The notes: generated by a model not told the origin, from the sequence alone. Shown: positions 17,198 through 30,850, numbered from the stretch's first letter. The stretch: 64,000 nt of DNA from CAVZVZ01 sp963778895 (GCA_963778895.1 CAVZVZ010000002.1:434001-498000); one strand, 5' to 3'. Numbers and translations: made by a program.

Positions 17198-19778
17198 TTG
17201 ATCGCGTCTCAAGCGTCGCTTCGTCGCCGATCGGCTCGTGCAGCTGGATTCGATGATCTCCTGGCCGTTGCGACGAACTTGCGTTGGACCTGGCACGCGA
17301 GGGCGCGCGACCTCTTCGCCAAGCTCGACCCGGCCGGAAGCCCCGCGTCGAGCGAATGGCCGCGACAACTGCTTTTCGCGCTCGGACGGACCGCGGTCGA
17401 GCGGCGGCTGGCATCCGATCCCGACCTGGCGGCGCTGGCCACACAGGTTGTCGAGGACGCAGCTGACTACAACTCGCGGCGCTCGCGGACCTGGTTCGCG
17501 CGGATGCACGGCCGTCGCAACCCGCTCACCGTCGCCTACTTCGCGGCCGAGTTCGCGCTCACCGACTCGCTGCCGATGTACGCCGGTGGGCTCGGCGCTG
17601 TGGCCGCCGAGCAGCTGAAGTCAGCGAGCGCTCTCGGCGTGCCGCTCGTCGGTGTCGGGTTGCTGTATCGCGAGACGTCGCACCAATGGCTCGACGACGA
17701 CGGGTACCAGCAGGAATCGTGGGAGGTCCTCGATTTCGGGCAACTGGCGATCGAAGTGGCACGCGACTCGCTGGGCCGGCCCGTTGCAGGTCGCCGTGCC
17801 CTTCCCCGGCCGTGACGTGATCGCCCGGGTCTGGCACGCGCCGCAGTCGGCCGCAACCAGCTGTTCCTGCTCGACACGGCCGTGAGCCGGAACAGCCGGG
17901 CCGACCGCCGGATCACGGCGCGGCTCTACGGCGGCGACGAGCAGACCCGCATCCAGCAGGAGTTCGTTCTGGGCGTCGGCGGTGTCCGCGCCCTCGCTGC
18001 TCTCGGGCTCGACCCCGACGTCCTGCACCTCAACGAGGGTCACACCGCCTTCGCCGCGCTCGAACGGATCCGCGCGCCTGATGGCGCGCGACGGGTTGTC
18101 GTTCGCAGAGGCTCGGGTGGCCGCCGCGCCCGGGCTGGTGTTCACGACCCACACTCCGGTCGCCGCCGGGCACGACTACTTCGCCAACGACCTGGCCCAG
18201 GAGTACCTGCGGCCCTACGTGCCGCTGCTCGGCGTCGACCTCGAGACGCTCACCGGGCTCGGCCGCTTCCGTCCCGACGATCCGACGACTCGTTCTGTCC
18301 CACGGTGCTCGCCATGCGACTCGCGGGCGCCCGCAACGGCGTGAGCCGGCTGCACGGCGACGTCACCCGGCACCAATGGGCGCGGGCTGTGGCCGCGGCT
18401 GCCCGCATCCGAGGTGCCGATCGGTCACGTCACCAACGGCATCCACTACCAGTCGTGGATCTCGCCCGAGATGGACGCGCTGTTGGACCGGCAGCTCGGT
18501 CCCGACTGGCGCTCGACACCCGGCGACCGGGCGTCCTGGAAGCGGCTCCTCGACGCCGACGACGGCGCGCTGTGGCGGGCCAAGTGCCAGGCGCGCGCCC
18601 GTCTGGTCGAGCTCGCCCGCGACTCGGCGACGCGACCAGCTCGCGCGCCGGGGCGCCGACGCGGAGCACCTCGACCGCCATCGACGATCTGCTCGACCCG
18701 GACGCCCTCACGATCGGATTCGTCGGCCGTTTCGTCGCGCTACAAGCGGCCGACCTTGTTCCTGCGCGATCCCGACCGCCTCGAGCGGATCCTGTCCGAC
18801 ACCGATCGTCCCGTGCAGATCGTGTTCGGCGGCCGCGCCCACCCGCGTGACGAAGAAGGCAAGCAGTTGCTCCGCGAGGTCGTCGACTTCGCCCGACGCC
18901 GGAACCTCGAGCACCGCATCGTGTTCGTCGAGGACTTCGACATCACGATGGATCGGACGCTCTCGCCAGGCGTCGACGTGTGGCTCAACACGCCCCGCCG
19001 CCCACTCGAGGCGTGCGGCATCGGCGGCATGAAGGCCGGCGCCAACGGCGCGTTGAACCTCAGCACGCTCGACGGCTGGTGGGACGAGGCCTGGACGCGA
19101 CGCCGATCCCGCGGCCGCTCCCATCGGCTGGTGCATCGGCACCGACCGACTCACTACGACGATCCGGGACGCCAGGACGAGGCTGGATGCCGCAGTCGCT
19201 CTACGACAAGCTCGAGCACGAGATCGTGCCGTGCTTCTACGACCGTGACCCCGCCGGGGTGCCCCGGAGCTGGCTGAGCTCGATGAGGCAGTCGATGGCG
19301 ACGCTCGCGTCGACCTGGCACTCGCACCGGATGGTGCAGCAGTACGTCGAGTCGTTCTACTTGCCGGGGGTCGAACGGGCGCGCTGGCTCGAGGAAGGCG
19401 GGGGTGCTCGTGCCCGCGATCTGGAGGCGGGCCTCGAACGGCTGCGCAGCGAGTGGCCGGAGGTCATCGTCAGCCCGCCTGTGGTGACCGCGCAGCCCTC
19501 CGGGGAACTGAAGGCCGAGATACGGTGCGCCTCGGTGCGCTCACGCCGGCCGATGTTGCGACCCAACTGTGGATCGCGACCGCCGACGGCGACGAGTTCG
19601 CCGAACCGGCCCGGTTCATCTGGCTGGCGCGACGGCGTGGCGTACTACGACGCGGCCGTGCTGGCCGATGCCGCCATGCCGACCCCGGTCGTCGGGTCGT
19701 GTGCTGCCCCAGCACCCGCTGCTGCGTGACCCGCGGGTGCCGGGGCTGATCGCCTGGTCGGACGCGACGACCCTGTGA
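17198..19778 (+). CDS. glgP: alpha-glucan (glycogen) phosphorylase, GT35 (frameshifted)
   Basis: A TTG start follows GAGGAGG. N-terminal DUF3417-like sequence (ATNLRWTWHARARDLFAKL) leads into the GT35 core in alternating frames: YFAAEFALTDSLPMYAGGLG, DPDVLHLNEGHTAFAALERI, FTTHTPVAAGHDYF, HVTNGIHYQSWISPEM, a YKRPTLFLRDPDRLERIL strand, VQIVFGGRAHPRDEEGK, and the glucan/PLP-site region LEACGIGGMKAGANGALNLS followed by LDGWWDE. The product, about 860 residues, is the short TIGR02094 type, which splits alpha-1,4-glucan with phosphate to glucose-1-phosphate. It is first in a five-gene glucan block. At least six breaks occur; one at 17775-17790 resolves by removing a C from CCC. Confidence 0.83.
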
Positions 19779-19805
19779 CGGAGCCCCGCTCCGGTTCCCG
19801 CCCCC

Positions 19806-21948
19806 GTGGCCGCGCTGGCGGCCGACTACGGCGTCGTCACTGACTACTTCGACGGCACGGGGACGCACCGCACCGCGTCGATGGACGCACTTCTCGGGGT
19901 GCTCGCCGGCCTCGGGGCGCCGGCGACGAACCCGCGCGACGCCGCGCGTCGGTGCTGCGGCGCGCCGTCGTGAGCGCGTCGCCGCATGGTCGAGCCGGTC
20001 ACCGTGCTCGGACGAGGTGACCCGGCGGCGAGATCGAGGTGCGCTTGCGACCGGCGGACATGTCGCTCGAGTGCGCGCTCGAGACCGAGGACGGCGAGCG
20101 CGTCGAATGGTCGATCTCGCGCGACCAACTCGCTGGCCTCGGTCGCGTGACACCGTCGACGGGCGCGAGGTGTACGTCGGCCGCATCACCCTTGCCAGGG
20201 CTGCTTGCCGGCCGGCTACCACGGCTTCGCGGTGCGGGCCGCCCGCGGCCGCACAGGGTCGGCCACGCTCATCGTCGCGCCCGCTCGCGGCGCTGCGGGG
20301 CCGGTTCGCCGACGACTGGCGCGCCTTCGGGATCGTCGCGCCGCTCTTCGTCGCTTGCACTCGGCGCGGAGTTGGGGGTCCGGCGACCTCGGCGACCTCG
20401 ACGACCTCGCCCAGTTCGCCGCGTCCGAGCAGGCGAGCGTGGTCGCGACCCTGCCGTTGCTGGCCGGCTTCGGGCCCGAGTCGTTCGAGGCCAGCCCGTA
20501 CCTGCCGGTCAGTCGCCGGTTCTGGCACGAGCGCTGGATCGACCTCGAGCGGGTGCCGGAGCTGGCGTGGTCGGCCACCGCACGCGCTCGCGTGTCGGCG
20601 ACGAGCGGCTCGCGCATCCGGCGCGAGGTTCGCCGACGGCTCGATCGTCGACGGCGCGGCGGCACTGGCCGCGAAGCGGGCGGTGCTGAGCGAGCTCGCC
20701 ACGGCGGTTCGCGCGGTCCGGCCGCGCCCGCGAGGCGGGTCTGCGCGACTTCATGCTGGAGCACCCCGAGGTCGTCGAGTACGCCCGGTTCCGTGGGGCG
20801 AGCCGAGCGCTTCGGCCTCGATTGGCGAGGTGGCCGGCCCGACTTCGCGGCGGTCTGTTGCGGCTGGGACGACGTCGACCCCGTTGCGGAGCGCTATCAC
20901 ACCTACGTCCAGTGGATCGCGCACGAGCAGATGGTCGAGCTCGCGGACCGTCTGTCGCAGCGCGGTCAGACCCTCGCTCTCGATCTACCGGTCGGTGTGC
21001 ATCCCCTGGGCTACGACGTCTGGCGCGCCCCGACCAGTACGTGGCGGGGATGTCGATCGGTGCGCCGCCCGACGGGTTCTTCGCCAACGGCCAGACCTGG
21101 GGCTCCCCACCTCCTCATCCGGAAGCGATCCGCCGCGACGGCCACGCCCAGTTCCGGGCCGCGCTGGCGCACCACTTCGGGTCGCCGGCCTGCTCGCGCA
21201 TCGACCACGTGATGGGACTGCAACGTCTGTTCTGGATCCCCGACGGCGCCGGAGCCGATCGACGGCGTCTACGTGAGGATGCCAATGGACGAGCTGTTCG
21301 CGGTGGTGGCGATCGAGGCGCAACGGCATCGCGCCGACGTCGTCGGCGAGGATCTCGGCACGGTCGACGACGGCGCGCGCGAGGCGATGGAGCGCTCGTC
21401 GATGCGCCGCACCTACGTCGCCGAGTTCGCCGTCCGTCGCGACCAGCGACCGAACCACTCGAGAGCGCCACCCAACGGGTTCGGTCGCCTCCTTCTCCAC
21501 CCACGACCTGCCCACGTTCGCGGGGTGGTGGAGCAGCCCGCGACATCGACGAGCGCGTCGAGTCGGGCCAGCTCGACGACGAGCACGCCGAGTCAGGCAC
21601 GCGCCGAGCGATCGCAGGACAGCGCCGCGCTGGCCGGCCTCGCGGAGGACGACGCGCCCACGCCCGGCTGAGGTGCTCGCCGGGGTACATCGGGAGCTGG
21701 CACGCAGCGACGCCGGGTTGGTGCTCGTGCAGCTCGACGACTTGGTGGGCGAGCGCGACGCCGTCAACCTGCCCGGCTACCGGACCGGCGCGACCCAACT
21801 GGCGGCGCCGGACGAGGCCAACCCTGGAGCAGATCGTCGAGGACCCGTCGGTGCACGACGTCGCTCACCCCGCTTCGCGAGCACCGTGGGCGTGGCATCG
21901 CCGCCGTCCACCACGGGTCGGGTGCGACCGCCCGAGACCGTGTTCGGA

Positions 21949-21952
<4 letters not shown>
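19806..21952 (+). CDS. malQ: 4-alpha-glucanotransferase (amylomaltase), frameshifted
   Basis: Fragments of one GH77 enzyme lie in three frames, beginning VAALAADYGVVTDYFDGTGT from a GTG at 19806. Diagnostic segments include ADDWRAFGIVAPLF with SARSWGSGDLGDLDDLAQFA, ASPYLPVSRRFWHERWID, LALDLPVGVHPLGYDVWRA, MSIGAPPDGFFANGQTWGSP, SRIDHVMGLQRLFWIPDG, the acid/base region VVGEDLGTV and FSTHDLPTFAGWW. It transfers maltooligosaccharide units between alpha-1,4-glucans, working with phosphorylase in glycogen turnover. The probable stop TGA at 21950-21952 overlaps the glgB GTG. The gene starts 28 bases after glgP. Frame breaks are numerous. Confidence 0.8.
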
Positions 21953-23859
<1,907 letters not shown>

Positions 23860-23863
<4 letters not shown>

Positions 23864-25620
23864 CCCACGCCGTCTGCTTTCATCTTCACTGCTATCAGCC
23901 ACCCCGCGAGGATCCGTGGCTCGGCCTCGTCGAGCCGGAGTCGAGTGCGTTCCCGTATCACGACTGGAACGAGCGGGTGACGGCCGAGTGCTACCGACCG
24001 AACACCGCGGCCGCCGTGCTCGGTGCCGATGGCCTGTTGACTGAGTCCCATGACAACTTCGCGACCGCGAGCTTCGACGTCGTCCCCACGTTGCATGAGT
24101 GGCTCGCTGAACACGCACCCGACATCGATGCCGTCGTGCGGGCCGCGGCGCGACGACGACCGTGGGAAGCCGAGTGGGGCTGCGCTCGCGTCGCCTGCCT
24201 TTCACGCGATCCTGCCGCTCGCTCACCCCGACGATCGCGACACGCTGGTCGCTTGGGGGATCGCCGACTTCGTGGCGCGTTTCGGTTTCCGACCTGAAGG
24301 CATGTGGTTGCCCGAGACGGCGCTCGATCTCGACACGCTCGCAACCCTGGCGCGCCACGGGATCCGATTCACCGTGCTCATGCCACAGCAGGCGCAACGC
24401 GTGCGATCGCGCAGCGGCCACTGGACCGACGTGGGCGCGGAGCAGGTCGATCCCACTCGTCCGTACTTCGTGCGGTTGCCCGGCGGCGGCCGAATCACGG
24501 TCGTCTTCGGGCACGGTCCTCTTTCGCGTGGCGTCGCGTTCGAAGGCCTTCTCGACGACGGCACCGCGCTGGCGGCGGCGGCGACCGGGGCCCTGTCGCA
24601 CCGCGGCCGTGACGAGCTGGTTGCCGTCGTCACCGACGGCGAGACGTTCGGCCACCATCATCGATTCGGTGAGATGGCGCTTGCGTCGGCGGTGCGCTCC
24701 CTGCAAGCGAACGGCACCGAGGTAGTGAACATCGGCACGTGGCTGCGAGCCGGCATCCCGCGACATGGGAGGTCGAGCTGGTGTACGCCGTCCGTCGTGG
24801 AGCTGCGCCCACGGTGTCGATCGGTGGCGCGCCGACTGCGGCTGTACGACAGCCGGCGAGCCCGGCTGGAACGCAGGCCTGGCGCACGCCGCTGCGCGAC
24901 GCCCTCGACTGGCTGCGTGCCAGGCTCGTCGGGCCGGTGGACGAGAAGCTGGACGTGCTGCTGGGTGACGCCCGCTGCCGTCATCGACGACTACTCGCTC
25001 GGTGCTCACGGAGCGGAGGCGCCGGCCGAGTTCGTGGCTCGGCACGCGAGAGGCGACCGGCTCGGACCTGCGACCCTGACGAAACAAGCTGCGCGCTCGA
25101 GCTGTTGGAGCTGCGGCGTCATCTGCTCGCTTCGACGACGAGCTGCGCGTGGTTCTTCGCCGACCCGGTGCGCGTCGAGACGCAGCTGTCGTTGACCCAC
25201 GCGGCGGTTGCGTTGGATACCGCTCACGCGGGTGCTAGGCATCGACGCGGAAGAGGAGTTCCTCGCTCGACTCGACGCCATGCGGTCGAACGGCGACGCC
25301 GAGCTCAGCGGCCGCCGGCTATGGGCGACGACGGTGGCGCCCCGATCGGTCGACCCGGCCATTATCGCCGCGGACTTCGCCATGGAGGGGGCGGCGAGCC
25401 GGGCGGTACCGCTCGACGGCCCGGCGCGGTGTGTGGCTCGTAACCCCTCGGGAGATGCATCGGGCGGACGCAACGTTGCGGGACAGTCGTCGTCGAGCAC
25501 ATGCCGACTCTGCGGCGGACCGAGGTCGAGGTCGACGCCGTGTGCGTGGGGGCGATCGGGGTAGAGGCGCGGGTGCGTCACGTGCGGGCACGGGACTGGA
25601 GAGCGCGCGCTCTCGGTGAC
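23860..25620 (+). CDS. GH57-family glycosidase, DUF3536-like (frameshifted, 3' end unresolved)
   Basis: The ATG at 23860 overlaps the glgB stop (ATGA). The protein opens AVCFHLHCYQPPREDPWLG, the GH57 metal/substrate His motif. After one shift near 24140, FGFRPEGMWLPETALDLDTL carries the nucleophile Glu and LVAVVTDGETFGHHHRFGEM the acid/base Asp. Later ELRRHLLASTTSCAWFFADP resembles the DUF3536 tail of a large GH57 subgroup associated with glycogen genes. It probably hydrolyses or transfers alpha-glucan. Frame quality falls after about 24.76 kb, and the true stop lies between about 25.6 and 25.97 kb. Confidence 0.72.
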
Positions 25621-25974
25621 GCGGCTCGGATGTCATCGCGACGGGTCGGCGCCGCCCGCTGTACCGGCAGCGGCGACGCCGACCCGCTGGCAGGTGCTTG
25701 CGGGACTTCACGGTCAGATCTGCGGGCTCGGCCGGCAGAGGTCGATGACGTTCGCGTGATGTCAGCGCTCGTCCACGCCAGTGGGCCTCTTCACCGAAGA
25801 GGACGAGGGGCAGCGTGCGGGCGGCTCTCTCCGTGCTCGAGGCCAGGCGGCGGCGGCGGAGGAGGTTCGCGCCGCGCTTGGCCGCCCTGGCGGGGCTGGC
25901 GGCTGCGGTCAGGGGTGGAGTGGCCGGCCGCCGGACGGGACCGCCGGCGATCGGACCCCACTAGCGTCGTGGCG

Positions 25975-28173
25975 ATGACCGTTCCTGCTGAGCCGGCGAC
26001 GGCACCGGATGACGGCGCTCGCGACATCGCTCGAGCGGTGGATCGCCTCGCGCGCCGGATGCCCGAGCCGCTCCAGCCGCTCGCCCGCATCGCGTACAAC
26101 TACCGATGGTCCTGGACGCCGGGCGGGCGCGAGTTGTTCCGGGCGCTGGGCGCGCACCGGTTCGGGCTCACCGGCGAGAACCCCGTGCGTTTCCTTCGGG
26201 ATCTCACCGAGCGCACGCTGCTCGAGGCGGCGACCGACGACGAGTACCTGGACCGGGTGGACACCGTCGACCAGCGCGCTACTCGCCGACCTGGCCCGAC
26301 CCCCGTGCGAGCTGTTCGGCGATCGGCCGCTTGGCGTTCCTGTGCGCGGAGTTCGGCGTGCATCGCGTCGCTGCCGGTGTACTCGGGCGGTCTCGGCGTG
26401 CTCGCCGGTGACTTGTTGAAGGAGGCGTCGGATCAGGCACTGCCCGTCGTGGGTGTGGGCTTGCTGTACCGCCGCGGGTATTTCCACCAGCGAGTCGACC
26501 GCAGCGGCTGGCAGCACGAGTACTGGATCGAAGCCGACCCCGAGGCGCTTCCAGCGGTGCGGGTCACGAACTCCGACGGCGCTCCACTCACGACGACGGT
26601 TCCCGTATGGGACCAGAGCTCGTCGCCTACGTGTGGCGGGTCGACGTGGGCCGGGTGCCGTTGTACTTGCTCGATGCCGAGCTCGCCGAGAACACACCGC
26701 TCGAGCGCTGGGTCAGCTCGCGCCTCTACGAGGGCAACCGCGCCATTCGGCTCGCGCAGTACGCACTGCTGGGCGTGGGCGCGGTGCGCGCCCTCGACGC
26801 CATGGGGATCGATCCCGCGCTCTACCATCTGAACGAGGGCCATGCCGCACTGGCGGCGGTTACGCTCGCGGCCGACATCGAGGCGGCGGAAGGCCTCGGC
26901 CGGCGGGGGATCGCGACCGCTCTCGAGCACGGGCACGATCGGTTCGTGTTCACGACGCATACACCGGTGCCGGCTGGCAACGAGACGTACGGCCGTGAGG
27001 AGCTCCTCGGCGGTGCTAGGCCGGCTGGCGGACGAGCTGAACTTCGATCGGGAGTCACTGCTCGCACTTGGGCCGCGTGCATCCCGACCGACGCCGGCGA
27101 ACCCAGTCGGCCTCACCCCACTCGCGATTCGTGCCTCGCGGTCGACGAACGCAGTGAGCGCTCGTCACGGCTCGGTCGCTCGGGGCATGTGGCACGAGAT
27201 GTTCCCCGCGGCACCGTCGACCAGGTGCCGATCACCCACGTCACGAACGGCGTGCACCTTCCGACGTGGATGGCTCCCCCGATGCGCCGTTGCTCACGAG
27301 CATCTCGGTGAGGGATGGGAGACCCGCGAGCGTCCGATGCAGACGTGTGGACGGGGGTCGACAAGATCTCCGACGAGGAGCTGTGGGCGGCTCGATGCGA
27401 GCTGCGGACGGGCAGCTCGTCGACATGCTGCGGCGCAAGGTCGTGAACGATCGTCTGGCACGGGGTGAGGACATCGATTTCGTGCTCGTGGGAGCGGCAG
27501 CCTTCGACCCCGGAGTTCCTCACGATCGGGTTCGCTCGGCGCCTCGCCACGTACAAGCGTCTCAACCTGCTCGTGCACGACGCGACGCGGGCGCTGGCGC
27601 TGCTCGACCACGATCGTCCGATGCAGCTCGTGTTCGCAGGCAAGGCCCATCCACTCGACGACGGCGCCAAGGCGATCGCCCAACGGATGTTCGAGTTGAA
27701 GCGGTCGCCGGCCGTCGGCAACCGGGTCGTGTTCGTCGAGGACTACGACCTGCGGGTGGCCGGAACGATCGTCGCCGGTTGTGACGTGTGGTTGAACCTG
27801 CCCCGGCCGCCGCTGGAGGCGAGCGGGACGAGCGGCATGAAGGCCGCGTTGAACGGCGGGCTGAACCTGAGCGTGCTCGACGGCTGGTGGCGGGAGGGGT
27901 TCGACGGCCAGCAACGGCTGGGGGATCGACGGGAGCGTCGACCCCGACGAGGCGGGACAGGACGCCCGCGACGCCGAGGCGCTCTACCTGACGCTCGAGA
28001 ACGAGGTGAAACCGCTCTTCTACGAACGCGACGAGCGGGGGATTCCGGTGGACTGGCTGGAGCGGGTAAGGGCATCGTTGCGCAGCCTCGGCCCCCGATA
28101 CTGCGCGACACGCATGCTGGACGAATACGTTCAGCGTGTCTACACGCCGGGCAAGAGCGAACCCCGTGGCTGA
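25975..28173 (+). CDS. glgP: second alpha-glucan phosphorylase, GT35 (frameshifted)
   Basis: From the ATG at 25975 the product opens with the DUF3417-like domain (LARIAYNYRWSWTPGGREL), then LPVYSGGLGVLAGDLLKEAS, GLLYRRGYFHQRVD, ALYHLNEGHAALAAVTL, RFVFTTHTPVPAGNE, ITHVTNGVHLPTWM, RLATYKRLNLLVHD, MQLVFAGKAHPLDDGAK, and LEASGTSGMKAALNGGLNLS before LDGWWRE. It ends DEYVQRVYTPG with TGA at 28171-28173. At about 733 codons it is shorter than the first phosphorylase and its site loop (EASGTSGMKAALNG) differs from that copy (EACGIGGMKAGANG). The two may favour different glucan chains. At least four frame breaks; the last 750 bases have two. Confidence 0.83.
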
Positions 28174-28289
28174 CGCGGCGACGTTTCTGTCCCGGAGCGA
28201 GTTCTGAACGCCGATGTCGGCAGTGCACTTGGTAGCCCGCACATCCTCACCAACTGCATCCGAAGGCCGGGGAGCGTCGATGCGCGAGG

Positions 28290-28934
28290 TCAGGGACGCC
28301 GCGCGCAGATGACGGCGTCGACGCCGGTGCCGACCATGGCTCGCGGACGCTCCTCGGCGATGACGATGTTCCAGTGACCGGGGTCGAGCGCGGCGACCGC
28401 GGTGTCGACCGAGACCTGAACTTGGCCGGCTGCAGCCGTTTCGGCTCCCGTGGCCGGGTCGATCGGGCGGTGGCCGACAAGGAACAGTGTCCCGCCAGGG
28501 GCGACGCCTGTCGCCAGCCGCCGAACCATCGCTTCCACCGATCCCGCCACGTGGACGTAAAGGGAGACCGCAAGGTCGAAATTCTCCGGCTGCGGCGTCC
28601 AGGTCGATAGATCGCCCTCGACCCAGTCGATGCGCTCGGCGACGTCCGCGCCCATCGACTCGGCTGTTGACCGGGCGTAGGTGAGGGCCGCTGTCGAGAA
28701 GTCGACGGCAGTGACGCGCCATCCGTGCGCGGCAAGCCAGAGCGTGTCTGATCCGTGACCGCAGCCCGCGTCGAGGGCGAGCCCCGGTCGCAGCCGCGCG
28801 GCCTCAGCGATCAGCTGTGCGTTTGGAGGCCGATCTGCAACTCGATCCCCGTGCTCGCGCAGAACTTCCGACCAGCGCTCTTCCCAGAAGCTCCGGTCGT
28901 ACGTCGGCGTCGGCACGGGGCCGACGGTATCCAC
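28290..28934 (-). CDS. class I SAM-dependent methyltransferase
   Basis: The 214-residue Rossmann methyltransferase has motif I LALDAGCGHGSDTLWLAAHG, motif II (VTAVDFSTAALTYA) and motif IV-like FDLAVSLYVHVAGSVE. The opening YDRSFWEERWSEVLREHGDR resembles small actinobacterial methyltransferases of the thiopurine/tellurite-resistance type. The frame is intact. A 14-bp inverted repeat lies directly upstream of its start. The substrate is unknown. Confidence 0.85.
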   Translation of the reverse strand: MDTVGPVPTPTYDRSFWEERWSEVLREHGDRVADRPPNAQLIAEAARLRPGLALDAGCGHGSDTLWLAAHGWRVTAVDFSTAALTYARSTAESMGADVAERIDWVEGDLSTWTPQPENFDLAVSLYVHVAGSVEAMVRRLATGVAPGGTLFLVGHRPIDPATGAETAAAGQVQVSVDTAVAALDPGHWNIVIAEERPRAMVGTGVDAVICARRP

Positions 28935-28946
28935 GCGGGATCTCGT

Positions 28947-28991
28947 CCAAAGCCTGGCTGGGTACCCCTGCGGTGCTCAGCCAGGCTTTGG
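28947..28991. repeat. 14-bp perfect inverted repeat between divergent genes
   Basis: CCAAAGCCTGGCTG at 28947-28960 and CAGCCAGGCTTTGG at 28978-28991 are perfect inverted copies around a 17-base loop. It is upstream of both the methyltransferase (start 28934, minus) and the secreted protein (start 29161, plus), so it is not placed as a terminator. Possible roles are a regulator site, an RNA leader structure or a relic of a small transposable repeat. Confidence 0.6.
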
Positions 28992-29160
28992 TCATGTCGA
29001 CCGCGGTCAGCAATCGGTCAGGTTTGGGCCACATCAGCCCGTCGGGCGTCATACAGTCTTGGAATCGGTGCGTGCTTGCGCCTTCGTGTTCCGTGAGAAC
29101 ACGGTGAGCATTGCGCTGTTACCGGAGGGCTCGCCCCCGGGCTGACACGGGAGAACCACG

Positions 29161-30021
29161 ATGGCCACACCGCTTGATCGGCCGAGCGCTCCCACCGCGA
29201 AACCCGTCCGTAGGGTGCGATGGCTCGGGGCCGTATTGCTCGTGGGCGCGGCTGGTTTGGTCGTCTCGATAGCCCACGCGGCACCCCAGTCGAGCAACCC
29301 AGCGACGGCGGCCGCCGGCGATGTGGCCACCGACGGGAGCAGCGACCACGACCACACGGCTGCGTCGTCGGACGCCGCCAGCGCGCCGACCGATCTCAAC
29401 GGCCACGTCATCGATGGGGTGAAGGCGCAGGACGTCGCCCACGAGACCGAGCCCGACCAGCCTCTCGACCCCGCGACCCGTAGCGAGCTCGCGCTCCAGC
29501 TGATGGCGGCGCGAGACGCCGCACTGAAGTACCCCACGGTCGCGGACGCAGAGAACGCCGGCTACCACCTCGTTGGCGGTGGCTTCGGGCCGGGCGCTGG
29601 CGCGCACTACATCGGCTTCGGAAGCGGCGCCTTCGGAGGCTTCGACCCGTCCAAGCCACCGACGTTGATCTATTCCGGCACCAACCCGACGTCGCAGATC
29701 GTTGGACTCATGTACCTCGGCGCCGGGCAGAACGATGCGGCACCCGAGGGCTTCGCCGGACCGAACGACCACTGGCATCGCCACAGCGGCGTCTGCCTGA
29801 AGGGGGCCGACGTCATCTCCCCGGTCGACGCCAACGTGACCCAGGACCAGTGCACGGCCGCGGGCGGCAACTACATGGCGATCACGACCTGGATGGTGCA
29901 CGCCTGGGTGGTGCCCGGATGGGACAGCCCCGCCGGCGTCTTCTCCCACGAGAACCCCGACCTCCGCTGCGCTGACGGCACCTTCAACACCGACGACATC
30001 GGACGCTGCGAAGGGACCTGA
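29161..30021 (+). CDS. secreted or membrane-anchored protein of unknown function, His/Trp-rich C-terminus
   Basis: The 286-residue protein has an N-terminal hydrophobic segment (LGAVLLVGAAGLVVSIAHAA, about 22-41) acting as signal or anchor. A linker rich in Ser, Asp and His (SSDHDHTAASSDAAS) follows. The mature domain has a helical start, then LVGGGFGPGAGAHYIGFGSG, PNDHWHRHSGVC and TTWMVHAWVVPGWDSPAGVF with SHENPDLRC. Four His in the HWHRH/MVHAW/SHEN segments and conserved-looking Cys suggest metal binding. I do not recognise the family. GAG-rich sequence upstream of the ATG (GGGAGAACC) is a weak ribosome site. Confidence 0.8.
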   Translation: MATPLDRPSAPTAKPVRRVRWLGAVLLVGAAGLVVSIAHAAPQSSNPATAAAGDVATDGSSDHDHTAASSDAASAPTDLNGHVIDGVKAQDVAHETEPDQPLDPATRSELALQLMAARDAALKYPTVADAENAGYHLVGGGFGPGAGAHYIGFGSGAFGGFDPSKPPTLIYSGTNPTSQIVGLMYLGAGQNDAAPEGFAGPNDHWHRHSGVCLKGADVISPVDANVTQDQCTAAGGNYMAITTWMVHAWVVPGWDSPAGVFSHENPDLRCADGTFNTDDIGRCEGT

Positions 30022-30143
30022 CCGAGGACTGCGTGCCACGATCTCGTGGAAGCAGTCACCGGAAAGGGATGAAGTTGTCGGCGCGATCAGGAAAGCCCGC
30101 TGACGATCCGTTCGGCGGTCGGCACCCAACCAGTCACGAACAG

Positions 30144-30734
30144 ATGACGGGACTGCCGTGGGACGCGTCGTATCACGACGAGCCTGCGCCTTGGGATATC
30201 GGCCGGCCACAGCCTGCAATTGTTCGTTTGGCATCCGAAGGCGGATTCTCCGGAGCTGTGCTCGACGCGGGCTGCGGTACCGGCGAGAACGCGCTGCATG
30301 TCGCCTCGCTGGGACTGTCGGTTCTCGGCATTGACGTGGCGGAGACTGCCCTGGCGATCGCTCGAGAGAAGGCCGACGACCGTGGGATCGAGGTCGAGTT
30401 CGCTTCGGCTGACGCGTTCGGGCTGGAGGGCTTGGGGCGCAGTTTCCAGACGGTGCTGGACTGCGGACTGTTCCACACCTTCGACGGCGACGAGCGACCG
30501 CGGTACGTGGCGAACCTGGCGTCGGTGACCGAGCACGATGGAACCCTGTACGTGTTGTGCTTCAGCGACGAGGGTCCCGGTCTGGGTCCGCACCCCGTCA
30601 GTCGGGACGAGCTGACCGCGGCGTTCGACCCGAGTAATGGCTGGAGTGTCGCCGCCATCGAACCGGACCGTATTCAAACGAGGTACCACGACGCCGGCGC
30701 ACCAGCCTGTTTCGCGACCATCAAACGGATTTAG
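30144..30734 (+). CDS. class I SAM-dependent methyltransferase, thiopurine-methyltransferase-like
   Basis: From the ATG at 30144 the protein begins MTGLPWDASYHDEPAPWDIG, a signature of the TPMT-like group (WDxxYxxxxxPWDIG). Motif I is AVLDAGCGTGENALHVASLG and motif II LGIDVAETALAIAREKA; FQTVLDCGLFHTFDGDER and LYVLCFSDEGPGLGPHPVS complete the core. Members methylate thiols, tellurite/selenite or small hydrophobic acceptors. An in-frame ATG at 30069 would add 25 residues unlike the family. The gene is intact. Confidence 0.85.
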   Translation: MTGLPWDASYHDEPAPWDIGRPQPAIVRLASEGGFSGAVLDAGCGTGENALHVASLGLSVLGIDVAETALAIAREKADDRGIEVEFASADAFGLEGLGRSFQTVLDCGLFHTFDGDERPRYVANLASVTEHDGTLYVLCFSDEGPGLGPHPVSRDELTAAFDPSNGWSVAAIEPDRIQTRYHDAGAPACFATIKRI

Positions 30735-30850
30735 CTACGTCGCTTATACCTGCTTCAACCAGGTTGTCTCAGCTCATCGGCACAACCGCACCGATGACGT
30801 TCTCCGTTTGCCGGCTTCAGGCCAGCTCGTTCCGTGCCAAGTTGGGGCTG

